Source: a virus. Taken from it: 61,190 bases of DNA. Below are positions 7,403-13,976 of this stretch, piece by piece. Both the position numbers and the translations under genes were made by a program. The notes beneath the pieces are model-generated. The model was not told the origin of the DNA, searched no databases, and worked only from the letters and a program-made list of their open reading frames with translations. The stretch is taken from IMG/VR virus record IMGVR_UViG_3300009001_000002, positions 1 to 61,190 of that record; one strand, given 5' to 3'. Position 1 is the stretch's first letter; the number at the start of each line of letters is the position of its first letter.

Positions 7403-7583
7403 GTCAGTCGATACGAAGTTAATTATCAATCAACTCGAAGGTATCTTTCGTGCTCATGTTAATATTAGCACGGAGATAAACATGCTTCGAAATTCATTAA
7501 ATAAGATCATGTCGAATATTTATAAGGAGGTCGAGATTGGCGATAATAAAGAGAATACACATCAATCAAGCGATCATTCGTAG
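7374..7583 (+). CDS. Hypothetical helical protein, 69 aa
   Basis: The protein is mostly one or two amphipathic helices (KLIINQLEGIFRAHVNISTE, LRNSLNKIMSNIYKEVEIG), perhaps forming a coiled coil. It has AAGGAGAAAG as ribosome site and, before that, a TATAAT element at 7349-7354. It overlaps both neighbours. No family is known. Confidence 0.55.
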   Translation: MRKVEIKTVESVDTKLIINQLEGIFRAHVNISTEINMLRNSLNKIMSNIYKEVEIGDNKENTHQSSDHS

Positions 7584-7818
7584 AAATCGTAAGACAGGGG
7601 AACGAGAGCCTTGCATCACGATTAAAGCGAGAGGTCGATCTATCTATGCTCATAACGTAGATATTATGGGCGAATCGGAAGTCATTTATTCACCCGATAA
7701 GCCTTTAGATTGCGGCGCTCAAGTATGGGTAGAAACGAAAGCACCCGTTTGGTATTTACCACCGGGCTATAAAAGCATGGTATTACTGGCAGAGAAAGGA
7801 GAAAGTAATTATGTATAG
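7537..7818 (+). CDS. Hypothetical beta-rich protein, 93 aa
   Basis: A TTG start at 7537 with AAGGAGG (7524-7530) six bases upstream is better placed than any ATG. The product has short strands (CITIKARGRSIYAHNVDIMG, QVWVETKAPVWYLPPGY). The phrase SIYAHNVDIMGESEVIYSP hints at a small DNA-mimic or sugar-binding barrel, but nothing definite can be said. Confidence 0.6.
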   Translation: MAIIKRIHINQAIIRRNRKTGEREPCITIKARGRSIYAHNVDIMGESEVIYSPDKPLDCGAQVWVETKAPVWYLPPGYKSMVLLAEKGESNYV

Positions 7819-7918
7819 CTTTAAACATTTAGAAGAATGTCTTATTCGTAAGTACGGATGGGATCGAATTCCATGGTTCAAGAGTTGGAAGGAGGTCTAC
7901 ATTGTCAGACGAGTATAG
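7811..7918 (+). CDS. 35-residue small protein
   Basis: An ATG at 7811 with AAAGGAGAAAG upstream opens a 35-codon frame (MYSFKHLEECLIRKYGWDRI, then PWFKSWKEVYIVRRV). It overlaps the genes on both sides and carries three Trp and a basic end. The tight packing and ribosome site favour a real micro-protein of unknown function. Confidence 0.5.
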   Translation: MYSFKHLEECLIRKYGWDRIPWFKSWKEVYIVRRV

Positions 7919-8246
7919 CAAATATAGAAATATCGAGCATTGGGTCACTGATACGCAAGATAAACAGACGATTCGAGAAATCTGTAATCACGGTTGCGTT
8001 TCAGGTATCGTGAGTGAACTGATCTATTATAGCGACACGGTGAAGTTCTACGATGCTTTTGAGGACGAGATATGGAATCGATTAGATGCTGCAGCTACGA
8101 ATATCGGAAGTAGTGATATCATTTCATTTATCGGAACATATCTAGATACGAAACATATCGGAAGCTTAACACAATTCAAGAATGCTTTAGCTTGGTGGGC
8201 GGTCGAAGATACAGCAAACGATTTAGCAAATAGAGAGGAGATATAA
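7902..8246 (+). CDS. Hypothetical protein, 114 aa
   Basis: A TTG start at 7902 follows GGAAGGAGG at normal spacing. The protein is acidic and helical (FEDEIWNRLDAAATNIG, LTQFKNALAWWAVEDTANDL). No domain is recognised. It ends on the first base of the next start codon. Confidence 0.6.
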   Translation: MSDEYSKYRNIEHWVTDTQDKQTIREICNHGCVSGIVSELIYYSDTVKFYDAFEDEIWNRLDAAATNIGSSDIISFIGTYLDTKHIGSLTQFKNALAWWAVEDTANDLANREEI

Positions 8247-8605
8247 TGGACGATGTAGGAAGTAAAGGTTGGATTCAAGCTAGATTAGAACTAGCTGATG
8301 ACTATCTGACCAGTAACGATTGGGAGATCATCTTTAAAGCAGGAGATCTACTAGCCGATCCCGATGGTTTAATGAGAGTAGCCTCGAAAAAGCACGACAT
8401 GTATAAGTATTATGAATCATTATGTGGTATTTATAAGACTAAACAAGCGGATGTCTTTCGAAAAATCCGAGAAAGGCGAAAGCTTTTAGATGTTAAACAC
8501 ACGCTAAAGGTAATCGTAAAGGGTGGAATGGTTGAAGAGATTGAAAACCTTCCGAATTGGATGGATTACGTAGTAGAAGATCACGATATGGAGGGTTATA
8601 GATGA
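8246..8605 (+). CDS. Hypothetical protein, 119 aa
   Basis: A mainly helical soluble protein (RLELADDYLTSNDWEIIFKA) with a basic middle (VFRKIRERRKLLDVKHTLKV). AGAGAGGAGATATA precedes the ATG. No family recognised; overlaps the next gene by 4 bases. Confidence 0.6.
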   Translation: MDDVGSKGWIQARLELADDYLTSNDWEIIFKAGDLLADPDGLMRVASKKHDMYKYYESLCGIYKTKQADVFRKIRERRKLLDVKHTLKVIVKGGMVEEIENLPNWMDYVVEDHDMEGYR

Positions 8606-8808
8606 AAGATCCAAGGGTCATCCAAGATAAAATATCACGCATTTATGATAAGCTACAGATCAATGAAAGATACAGATTTAGCCAAGAGGAGTTATCTTTG
8701 ATAAAAGAAGCTGCAATGCTTGATTTACTTACAAGTAGTCAGTTACGAGGCTTGATTTTAGTACTTTGTGACGAATACGTCATAAATCGTGATTATACTA
8801 GTGAATAA
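8602..8808 (+). CDS. Hypothetical protein, 68 aa
   Basis: A small helical protein (DKISRIYDKLQINERYRFS, ELSLIKEAAMLDLLTSSQL) that starts in an ATGA overlap. It closes the run of coupled genes that begins at 6476. No known domain. Confidence 0.55.
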   Translation: MKDPRVIQDKISRIYDKLQINERYRFSQEELSLIKEAAMLDLLTSSQLRGLILVLCDEYVINRDYTSE

Positions 8809-8846
8809 AAAAGCAATTTAGATTTTTATAAAAAGTGAAACGCAGA

Positions 8847-8984
8847 ATGGCAATCCCTAATCCCAAGTGGTTACTTTTATTGTATATCAATAGGAATATA
8901 GGGATTACTATGAATTTTAGAGGCAATCCAGGTAATCCTACCGGAGGCAGTATTAACCCCTCTGAAGGTTTTTTATATTTATGA
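8847..8984 (+). CDS. Possible 45-residue ORF in an otherwise empty stretch
   Basis: The 335-base gap between 8808 and 9144 holds this frame (MAIPNPKWLLLLYINRN at its start, SINPSEGFLYL at its end) and the 20-residue peptide at 9018. There is no good ribosome site. The DNA has short repeats (GGCAATCC twice, and AATCCCTA at 8852-8859 facing TAGGGATT at 8899-8906), so it may be a non-coding element instead. Confidence 0.25.
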   Translation: MAIPNPKWLLLLYINRNIGITMNFRGNPGNPTGGSINPSEGFLYL

Positions 8985-9017
8985 ATTGGTCTCTATATAG
9001 TATAGAAAGGAATTTAA

Positions 9018-9080
9018 ATGGACTTAATAGCTTGGATAGTTGTAGCTATTGGAATTTATGTAGTAGTACATCTATCTTAA
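9018..9080 (+). CDS. 20-residue single-span membrane peptide (MDLI type)
   Basis: The peptide MDLIAWIVVAIGIYVVVHLS is almost wholly a membrane helix. AGAAAGG stands seven bases before the ATG. A peptide of the same length and start (MDLI) is encoded at 13785, and both lie just upstream of a member of the same basic protein family (9144 and 13977). The conserved pairing argues that both peptides are translated. Role unknown; small toxin-like or membrane-protein-modulating peptides have this form. Confidence 0.6.
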   Translation: MDLIAWIVVAIGIYVVVHLS

Positions 9081-9143
9081 TAAACTTGTTTACTCAGGTT
9101 GTTTTTTATTTTATTATAAACTATATTAGAAAGGAGAAAGCAA

Positions 9144-9506
9144 ATGGCTTTATCAACTAATACCCCTAAGGGTAAATTAAAGACGCCAAAAGCAGTAAAA
9201 GCTAAGGGCGCAAAAGAATCTAAGAGTAAGGTTGTACCTACTCCTAGAGAAAAGCAAGGCACATATAAGTACGACAGAGATGCTCGTATACAAGTATGCG
9301 TAGAGAAGAACCCAAAGAGAGAAGGCTCTAAGGGTTTCAAGATGTTTGAGATCTACAAGAATGGAATTACCATTCGTGAGTTTCTCGAAGCAGGTGGTAG
9401 AACTATTGATATCGATTGGGATAGAGAAAGAGGTTTTATTGCTACAGAAGATAGAGACAAAGAAGGTATGGGAAGTAAAACCCCTAAAGCGACATTCACT
9501 TTATAA
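9144..9506 (+). CDS. Basic protein A of a three-copy family, 120 aa
   Basis: The first 45 residues are Lys/Pro/Ala-rich and likely disordered (TPKAVKAKGAKESKSKV). Then comes a folded part with NPKREGSKGFKMFEIYK, TIREFLEAGGRTIDIDWD. The same part recurs in 13164-13526 (NPKQHGSKS, TIKEAFEQGYRTIDIAYD) and, more diverged, in 13977-14366. The basic tail suggests nucleic-acid binding. The family is not one I can name. AGAAAGGAGAAAG precedes the ATG, and TTTATTATAAA lies at 9109-9119. Confidence 0.65.
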   Translation: MALSTNTPKGKLKTPKAVKAKGAKESKSKVVPTPREKQGTYKYDRDARIQVCVEKNPKREGSKGFKMFEIYKNGITIREFLEAGGRTIDIDWDRERGFIATEDRDKEGMGSKTPKATFTL

Positions 9507-9565
9507 TCGTTGTATACTTTGTTTTTATTATTCTTAGTATTATTTTATATTCATTTTCTTTTTCT

Positions 9566-9592
9566 GATAGGGGTCGTATTCCGGCCCTTATC
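9566..9592 (+). other. Strong mRNA hairpin
   Basis: GATAGGGGTC (9566-9575) pairs along its whole length with GGCCCTTATC (9583-9592), allowing two G-U pairs, around a 7-base loop. No T run follows, so it is not a standard terminator. It may stabilise the leader of the gene at 9618 or be a processing site. Confidence 0.5.
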
Positions 9593-9617
9593 TATCAACT
9601 AACTAAAGGAGGCTTAT

Positions 9618-9803
9618 ATGGCAAATACAGTAGAAGATATTATCAACGATATAGTATGCGATAAGGTTGAGGAAGAAATTAACAACGCTGATATCGAAAC
9701 TATGGTCGAAGATAAGGTCGGCGAATACCTAGACGACAATATTGTCGAATTACTTAAAAACAACTTAGATGACGTAGTTAAACTGCTGAAAGACAAGTTA
9801 TGA
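9618..9803 (+). CDS. Acidic helical protein, 61 aa
   Basis: A very acidic repetitive helix (VEDIINDIVCDKVEEEINNA, DKVGEYLDDNIVELLKNNLD) with heptad-like hydrophobics, probably an oligomeric coiled coil. AAAGGAGG is the ribosome site. The stop overlaps the ATG of the 24-residue membrane peptide. No family recognised; acidic anti-host inhibitors have similar make-up. Confidence 0.6.
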   Translation: MANTVEDIINDIVCDKVEEEINNADIETMVEDKVGEYLDDNIVELLKNNLDDVVKLLKDKL

Positions 9804-9874
9804 GATTAAATCAGCAAACTACCATTATAGTTTTATTACTGTTATTAGTTTTAAAACAATACGGTGTCTTATGA
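9800..9874 (+). CDS. 24-residue membrane peptide
   Basis: An ATGA overlap with the acidic protein opens a 24-codon frame, MRLNQQTTIIVLLLLLVLKQ then YGVL. It has a positive N-terminus and a Leu-rich membrane span. It ends in another ATGA overlap with the next gene, so all three are likely to be translated together. Function unknown. Confidence 0.5.
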   Translation: MRLNQQTTIIVLLLLLVLKQYGVL

Positions 9875-10401
9875 ATATCTTTGCTCTTTCACGATGTGCT
9901 CAAACGTCAGCTGAATGGCTATGCGATAAGCATGTCGTGAAGATGATATTAGAGACAGGCCAGATGTTATCGACAGCTCATCATGTCTTAGAATCTGAAC
10001 ATCTTGGTAAATATAAATATTACGAACCAGCATACGTAAACCACCCATGTACTGTATGGGCTCGAACTAGTCATGCTAATTATATTTGGCTTTACGAACA
10101 CTTCGAAAGACTATGCCAATTGTATGAAGAGATCTATAACAGAACCCATAAGACTTGGGTTAAGCTTAGTGTTGCTTGTCGTATGAGTCCATTCAAGCTA
10201 ACAGGTAAATATAAAACACCTGATAGTGACGTTCTTAACTTGACTGAGTTTCCTCAGTGTATGCCAGATCAATACAAAGATACTGACCCTCACATTGCAT
10301 ACCGAAGATATTATATAGGTGAAAAGCTACATTTCGCAGAGTACAAGAGTAGAAAGATTCCTGCGTGGCTTGCTTCGAAAGATGTTTATCTTGATAATTA
10401 A
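9871..10401 (+). CDS. Conserved phage protein with CDKHVVKM motif, 176 aa
   Basis: The protein holds CDKHVVKMILETGQMLSTAH, NHPCTVWARTSHANYIWLY, FPQCMPDQYK, AYRRYYIGEKLHFAEY and KIPAWLAS. I recognise this series from many marine phage genomes, where it is annotated inconsistently, sometimes as a DNA-repair enzyme. The invariant His, Cys, Trp and Tyr residues suggest an enzyme, but the reaction is not known to me. It is the only clearly widespread protein in this part of the small-gene region. Confidence 0.7.
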   Translation: MNIFALSRCAQTSAEWLCDKHVVKMILETGQMLSTAHHVLESEHLGKYKYYEPAYVNHPCTVWARTSHANYIWLYEHFERLCQLYEEIYNRTHKTWVKLSVACRMSPFKLTGKYKTPDSDVLNLTEFPQCMPDQYKDTDPHIAYRRYYIGEKLHFAEYKSRKIPAWLASKDVYLDN

Positions 10402-10437
10402 TTCTTTATTATAAAATTATTATAAGGAGAAAGAACT

Positions 10438-10635
10438 ATGGCCGATCATTGTAATATATGCGATACTCGTAGACCTGATAGTGGTACTAAAGCTATGATG
10501 CTAGGAAGTATGTGGGTTGAGTTTTGTAATAAGTGTGAAAGCACTGAAATGCGTAATGAAGAAACAAAAGAAGTAATTACAGTTAAGGAACTGTACGACA
10601 GAATAACTTTAAGGAGGACTGAACATGATACTTAG
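10438..10635 (+). CDS. Small zinc-ribbon protein, 65 aa
   Basis: Two cysteine pairs, CNICDTRR near residue 5 and CNKCES near residue 31, frame a zinc-binding knuckle. The rest is short and polar. The protein may bind nucleic acid or a host protein. TATTAT elements and AAGGAGAAAG lie just before the ATG. It overlaps the next gene by 11 bases. Confidence 0.65.
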   Translation: MADHCNICDTRRPDSGTKAMMLGSMWVEFCNKCESTEMRNEETKEVITVKELYDRITLRRTEHDT

Positions 10636-10849
10636 ATGTAGAGCACAAATACCATACGAACCAACTAGTGTGAATGATAAAACAAGGTTTTATAACATAT
10701 CGGTAGATATACCTTGCAAAGATTTCGAGTCAGGAAAAAGAGAATTCTATGACACGTTAGAAACTATATGTCCAGCACTTGAAGGTAGCAGATTATGGAA
10801 AGACAGATACTACATGAAAGAATTTAAAGATGTTTCATTGGGTAGTTAA
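10625..10849 (+). CDS. Hypothetical protein, 74 aa
   Basis: A small basic protein (MILRCRAQIPYEPTSVNDKT) with aromatic residues and no known domain. AGGAGG lies at 10612-10617, inside the previous gene. Confidence 0.55.
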   Translation: MILRCRAQIPYEPTSVNDKTRFYNISVDIPCKDFESGKREFYDTLETICPALEGSRLWKDRYYMKEFKDVSLGS

Positions 10850-10855
10850 ATAATT

Positions 10856-10861
10856 TATAAT
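10856..10861 (+). promoter_or_regulatory. TATAAT element of the repeated small-gene promoter
   Basis: TTTATAATAAAC (10854-10865) stands about 20 bases before the ATG at 10884. Near-copies lie at 7347, 11391, 12054 and 13092. TTTCAT is found 17 bases upstream (10833-10838). Confidence 0.5.
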
Positions 10862-10883
10862 AAACAAAAGGAGAAAGTAGAAA

Positions 10884-11360
10884 ATGCGTGACGAATATCA
10901 AGAATTAGAAAACAACCTTATCGATACAGTTCGCTATTTTAAATCTGATAGTAAACTACAAGATAGGGCTTTTAAGAACGCCTACACTATGTTGATATAT
11001 AGACAGATGGATACGATTAATCTTGCTATATCTAGATTACAGAGTTTAGTTCAATCATGGGAACTATGCGATGGCATGGACGATATAAATGAATTACCAG
11101 GTTTCTGTGAGAACTATCCATTCAAACATTCACTAGATGAAATGGATACTATGTGGGGTGATATGAATGATGAGCAACGTAAAGAATATAATGCTAACAA
11201 GTTTATGGAACTAAAACAAAGACGTAGAGAATTAGGAGACAGAAAATATATACCAGATAGTGAGATTGTCGAAGAGCCTGAATCTGAAGATTACAGAAGA
11301 GGTTTTAAAGATGGTGAAGAACGTGCTAGAGAACACTATACTGGTGAAGTCAGAGATTAA
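10884..11360 (+). CDS. Hypothetical protein, 158 aa (paralogue of 11419)
   Basis: The middle (RLQSLVQSWELCDGMDD, then ELPGFCENYPFKHSLDEM and MWGDM) matches the next gene (IPGFGYNYPFKCDLSEL, NWGEY), so the two arose by duplication. This copy has an added charged C-terminal tail. The function is unknown; mostly helical and soluble. Confidence 0.65.
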   Translation: MRDEYQELENNLIDTVRYFKSDSKLQDRAFKNAYTMLIYRQMDTINLAISRLQSLVQSWELCDGMDDINELPGFCENYPFKHSLDEMDTMWGDMNDEQRKEYNANKFMELKQRRRELGDRKYIPDSEIVEEPESEDYRRGFKDGEERAREHYTGEVRD

Positions 11361-11392
11361 AATAAAGAGGTTTCATCTGACGATTAATAGTT

Positions 11393-11398
11393 TATAAT
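11393..11398 (+). promoter_or_regulatory. TATAAT element of the repeated small-gene promoter
   Basis: TTTATAATAAAAC (11391-11403) is 16 bases upstream of the ATG at 11419. TTTCAT is again present upstream (11371-11376, 16-base spacer), as in the copy at 10856. Confidence 0.5.
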
Positions 11399-11418
11399 AA
11401 AACAAAAAGGAGAAAGAA

Positions 11419-11742
11419 ATGGACGTAAAAAAGATTTGGCAAGACAAAGAAATTAACTTCTCTATGCAAGAAATGCTTGCTCAGAACTATGAGGAAGTAC
11501 AACATAGAGCGAAAGCATATCGCTATATGGCAATTATAAATGAATCCATAAAGAGGTTAAAAGAAATCCAAGAGAAGTATTGGGTTAGTGTATTAGCTAG
11601 TGATTATAGTGACAAGAAGTTAGAAGATATCCCAGGCTTTGGTTATAACTATCCGTTCAAATGCGATCTATCAGAACTAAAACCTAATTGGGGAGAGTAC
11701 CCATGTTTCGCTCCTGTAGAAGAGGAAAATAACAATGAGTGA
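11419..11742 (+). CDS. Hypothetical protein, 107 aa (paralogue of 10884)
   Basis: It shares the PGF-x-x-NYPFK block and a following W-G with the preceding gene, with helices before it (ESIKRLKEIQEKYW). The promoter elements of both genes are also alike, so gene and promoter were probably duplicated together. Role unknown. Confidence 0.65.
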   Translation: MDVKKIWQDKEINFSMQEMLAQNYEEVQHRAKAYRYMAIINESIKRLKEIQEKYWVSVLASDYSDKKLEDIPGFGYNYPFKCDLSELKPNWGEYPCFAPVEEENNNE

Positions 11743-12037
11743 TTTCAAACGTATCATACATAAAGTAAATCTCTTAATGTTGAATGGTGATGACGAAATG
11801 AAATCGTCAGAGAAAGATGACTTCGAACAATACTGTAAGATTAATTATGATGTTAACGATTTCTATGCTAACATTGAGTTTCACTATAACCCAAAGACTG
11901 AACAGACTTTAGTAGAATTGTTTGACGGAATAGAAGTTGTTACAGCTAGATTTAAGACGTGCCTTAAACCTTCCGAATGGATTATCTGGTACGCAGACTT
12001 AGCAAAGAAAAATGTCGATAGTAATTTAATTGTTTAA
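11735..12037 (+). CDS. Hypothetical protein, 100 aa
   Basis: A soluble alpha/beta protein (DFEQYCKINYDVNDFYANIE, TLVELFDGIEVVTARFK). The start overlaps the previous gene by 8 bases. No family recognised. Confidence 0.6.
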   Translation: MSDFKRIIHKVNLLMLNGDDEMKSSEKDDFEQYCKINYDVNDFYANIEFHYNPKTEQTLVELFDGIEVVTARFKTCLKPSEWIIWYADLAKKNVDSNLIV

Positions 12038-12055
12038 AACTGTTATTTAAAATTT

Positions 12056-12061
12056 TATAAT
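12056..12061 (+). promoter_or_regulatory. TATAAT element of the repeated small-gene promoter
   Basis: TTTATAATAAAG occurs at 12054-12065, 30 bases before the ATG at 12091. TTGTTT lies 20 bases upstream (12030-12035). Confidence 0.45.
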
Positions 12062-12090
12062 AAAGAAACTTTAAAAAGAAAGGTCGAAAG

Positions 12091-12423
12091 ATGAAAGTGT
12101 ATGCAATATTCAATGTCGATTCCGACAATACTTCTATTAGTCACAAAGACTTAAATAATGAAGAAGCTGTCCATAAATATATAACAGTTCCTACTCTAGC
12201 GTGGGCAGATAAAGACAGTGGATTCGTAGAATACGATATGGACAAAGAGAAGATATCACATTTCGTTTTATTCCCTGATTCTAAATCTGCGATAGCCGAA
12301 GCTAAAGAATTATCTGGTCATTCAGGATTAGAATATATAGTCAAGGAATTAGAATTAGATTTAACCGGAGGTTTAAACGTTCCTAACACGATCTTTAGTT
12401 CATATGATGACCACCCATATTAA
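12091..12423 (+). CDS. Hypothetical protein, 110 aa
   Basis: A soluble alpha/beta protein (MKVYAIFNVDSDNTSISH, HFVLFPDSKSAIAEAKELSG). It is the last gene before the packaging genes. AAAGAAAGG is the ribosome site. No family recognised. Confidence 0.6.
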   Translation: MKVYAIFNVDSDNTSISHKDLNNEEAVHKYITVPTLAWADKDSGFVEYDMDKEKISHFVLFPDSKSAIAEAKELSGHSGLEYIVKELELDLTGGLNVPNTIFSSYDDHPY

Positions 12424-12438
12424 TATAAAAACCTAGTA

Positions 12439-12467
12439 TTTACTTATCGGGCCTTTTAGTTTATAGA
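12439..12467 (+). promoter_or_regulatory. Promoter giving a leaderless terminase mRNA
   Basis: TTTACT (12439-12444), a 17-base spacer and TATAGA (12462-12467) place the transcript start at 12474-12475, on the ATG of the terminase small subunit. No ribosome site is visible. The same design recurs before 16689. Confidence 0.55.
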
Positions 12468-12474
12468 TAATTCT

Positions 12475-12936
12475 ATGGATAAAGGACCCGATAATATTAT
12501 TGATTTTACTAGTGCCGAAAATAAGATTTTATCAGACAAGGAAAAGAAGTTTGTTGAATTCATATTTCAAGGTTTAGGTAAGAAACAAGCGGCTTTAGAA
12601 GCTGGTTACGCACAATCTGCAGCGCACGTTCAAGCGACACGCCTACTAAAGAAAGATAAAATACGCAAGGCCCTTGATCGATTACGCTCTCTTCAACACC
12701 AACAAACAGTTCATACGATGGACAAGGAGATCGAAGCTATTGATGCCATGATCCAAGAAGCTAGAGACAGAGGGCAAATCGGTGCAGCGGTCCAGGCAGC
12801 TAGACTCAAAGCACAAATGTTAGGGTACCTTGTTGATAAGAAAGAGATTAAGACAACAAACCTTGACACCATGAGCGAGGACGACATCGTCAATTATCTT
12901 GATTCATTAAAAGCATCCTACAGCAACACGCAGTAA
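12475..12936 (+). CDS. terS: Terminase small subunit
   Basis: LSDKEKKFVEFIFQGLGKKQ, AALEAGYAQSAAHVQATRLLKK and a later helix (AMIQEARDRGQIGAAVQAAR) follow the Terminase_2 pattern: a helix-turn-helix DNA-binding start, then an oligomerisation helix. The protein recognises phage DNA and regulates the large subunit. It lies 2.2 kb before the large-subunit gene, which is unusual. It is the first packaging gene and appears to be leaderless. Confidence 0.9.
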   Translation: MDKGPDNIIDFTSAENKILSDKEKKFVEFIFQGLGKKQAALEAGYAQSAAHVQATRLLKKDKIRKALDRLRSLQHQQTVHTMDKEIEAIDAMIQEARDRGQIGAAVQAARLKAQMLGYLVDKKEIKTTNLDTMSEDDIVNYLDSLKASYSNTQ

Positions 12937-12942
12937 GCGTGG

Positions 12943-12979
12943 TTGATGGTTGTTGACTGTTGACCCTTGACTCTTGATC
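12943..12979. repeat. Iteron-like TTGA(T/C) cluster
   Basis: TTGAT or TTGAC occurs at 12943, 12953, 12960, 12967 and 12974, spaced 10, 7, 7 and 7 bases. The last 15 bases (12965-12979, CCTTGACTCTTGATC) are repeated exactly at 13596-13610. Confidence 0.7.
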
Positions 12980-12984
12980 CTTAA

Positions 12985-13069
12985 TGTACAACCCGGATCC
13001 AGGAGTACGGAGTACGGGATCATACAACAACATACCAGGATCTTTGTACAAGTCTGTACAACCCGGATC
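12985..13069. repeat. Paired 15-base direct repeat
   Basis: TGTACAACCCGGATC is present at 12985-12999 and 13055-13069. Between them are GAGTACG tandem units and another TTGTACA. The stretch has no gene and may bind a replication or packaging protein. Confidence 0.7.
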
Positions 13070-13163
13070 AACAAAAAACTAAATGTCATTATTTATAATA
13101 AAGATGTTTACTTATGCGGTTTACTTCGATATATTGGTATTAGAAATAAGAAAGGAAATGACT

Positions 13164-13526
13164 ATGAATAAAAAAACCGAAACTAAACTACCTAGAACTG
13201 TTAATCAGATCGGAAACGATATCTGTCTTTTTAGACTGGTTAACCCTAAACAGCATGGAAGTAAATCTCATGCGATTTACTCAAAAGCACAGAAAGCTAC
13301 TACTATCAAGGAAGCTTTCGAACAGGGATATAGAACTATTGATATCGCATACGATAGCATGAGTAATGGGAAGTTTAAGAAACCTAATGTACTTATCGCA
13401 AGATATCTTAAAAAAGACCATAAGGAATTATACTTGACATTCCTTAAAGAATTTGAGGGCATCAAGCTTTCACCTCAAATGGAAAAGAATGTGAAAGAAT
13501 TCACAGCATTAGTTAACAAATTATAA
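13164..13526 (+). CDS. Basic protein B of a three-copy family, 120 aa
   Basis: The ATG at 13164 is eight bases after AAAGG and gives 120 residues, exactly the length of copy A. It has LVNPKQHGSKS and TIKEAFEQGYRTIDIAYD, shared with copy A, and a C-terminal part ending VNKL, shared with copy C (13977). The frame stays open upstream to 13083, encoding a hydrophobic stretch (MFTYAVYFDILVLEI) that may be a remnant of a membrane peptide. A strong terminator follows. Function unknown. Confidence 0.65.
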   Translation: MNKKTETKLPRTVNQIGNDICLFRLVNPKQHGSKSHAIYSKAQKATTIKEAFEQGYRTIDIAYDSMSNGKFKKPNVLIARYLKKDHKELYLTFLKEFEGIKLSPQMEKNVKEFTALVNKL

Positions 13527-13534
13527 TTCGAATT

Positions 13535-13560
13535 GGGGACCTTCGGGTCCCCTTTTTTTT
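13535..13560 (+). terminator. Rho-independent terminator
   Basis: GGGGACC (13535-13541), a TTCG tetraloop, GGTCCCC (13546-13552) and eight T form a textbook terminator after basic protein B. Confidence 0.95.
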
Positions 13561-13564
13561 ATTC

Positions 13565-13610
13565 TTGATCGATTGATCCCTGTTGATCAGTTGATCCTTG
13601 ACTCTTGATC
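13565..13610. repeat. Second iteron-like TTGATC cluster
   Basis: TTGATC occurs five times, at 13565, 13573, 13583, 13591 and 13605, with TTGAC at 13599 and 13612. The cluster shares 15 identical bases with 12965-12979 and flanks the gene for basic protein B together with the first cluster. Confidence 0.7.
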
Positions 13611-13617
13611 ATTGACG

Positions 13618-13669
13618 TTTGTCGTTAGACAAAGTACGTAGTTAGTAGTTTGTCTATATTGTATATAAT
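13618..13669 (+). promoter_or_regulatory. Operator-like half-sites and a -10 element
   Basis: TTTGTC (13618-13623) and GACAAA (13628-13633) form an inverted repeat with a 4-base centre. A third half-site, TTTGTC, is at 13649-13654, just before TATAAT (13664-13669). The arrangement looks like a repressor or activator site at a promoter. Confidence 0.5.
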
Positions 13670-13784
13670 AAACAATCGATTGCGCTTCGTAAGCAAAGCT
13701 CTGCGCAACTCTGATCAACTAAATAATATTATTTGTTTAGAATTGTCTTTATTTAAAATATTCTAATTTTAGAAAGGAAGAAAT

Positions 13785-13847
13785 ATGGACTTAATACTGT
13801 ATATATTACTAATTGCTTTTATAGCTATTACTACTACGCAATTTTAA
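13785..13847 (+). CDS. 20-residue single-span membrane peptide (MDLI type), second copy
   Basis: AGAAAGGAAG precedes an ATG that opens MDLILYILLIAFIAITTTQF, a membrane helix. It equals the peptide at 9018 in length, start and position before a basic-protein gene. This supports both as real products of a duplicated cassette. Confidence 0.6.
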   Translation: MDLILYILLIAFIAITTTQF

Positions 13848-13976
13848 GTTCTTTATAAAGAAATATATTTAATAAAAAAAATTAAAAAAAAGTTAAAAAA
13901 TAATTTTACTTTTTTTAAAAAATATGAAATAAATATACTATTCTTTAATATAAAGAATAAAGAAAGGAAAAAGAAA
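13848..13976. other. Very AT-rich spacer
   Basis: These 129 bases are almost entirely A and T, with long A and T runs (for example around 13876-13919). No gene is visible. DNA of this kind is easily melted or bent and, beside two iteron clusters, fits a replication origin or a recently acquired segment. Confidence 0.5.

Noticed and set aside
9566-9592. Terminator after basic protein A
   Set aside because: The stem is good but no T tract follows it, so it is listed as an mRNA hairpin only.
13083-13163. Longer start of basic protein B at 13083
   Set aside because: AAAGG eight bases before 13164 and equal length to copy A support the shorter protein. The upstream hydrophobic stretch may be a remnant.
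12937-13620. CRISPR array
   Set aside because: The repeats are short, irregularly spaced and not separated by unique spacers of constant size.
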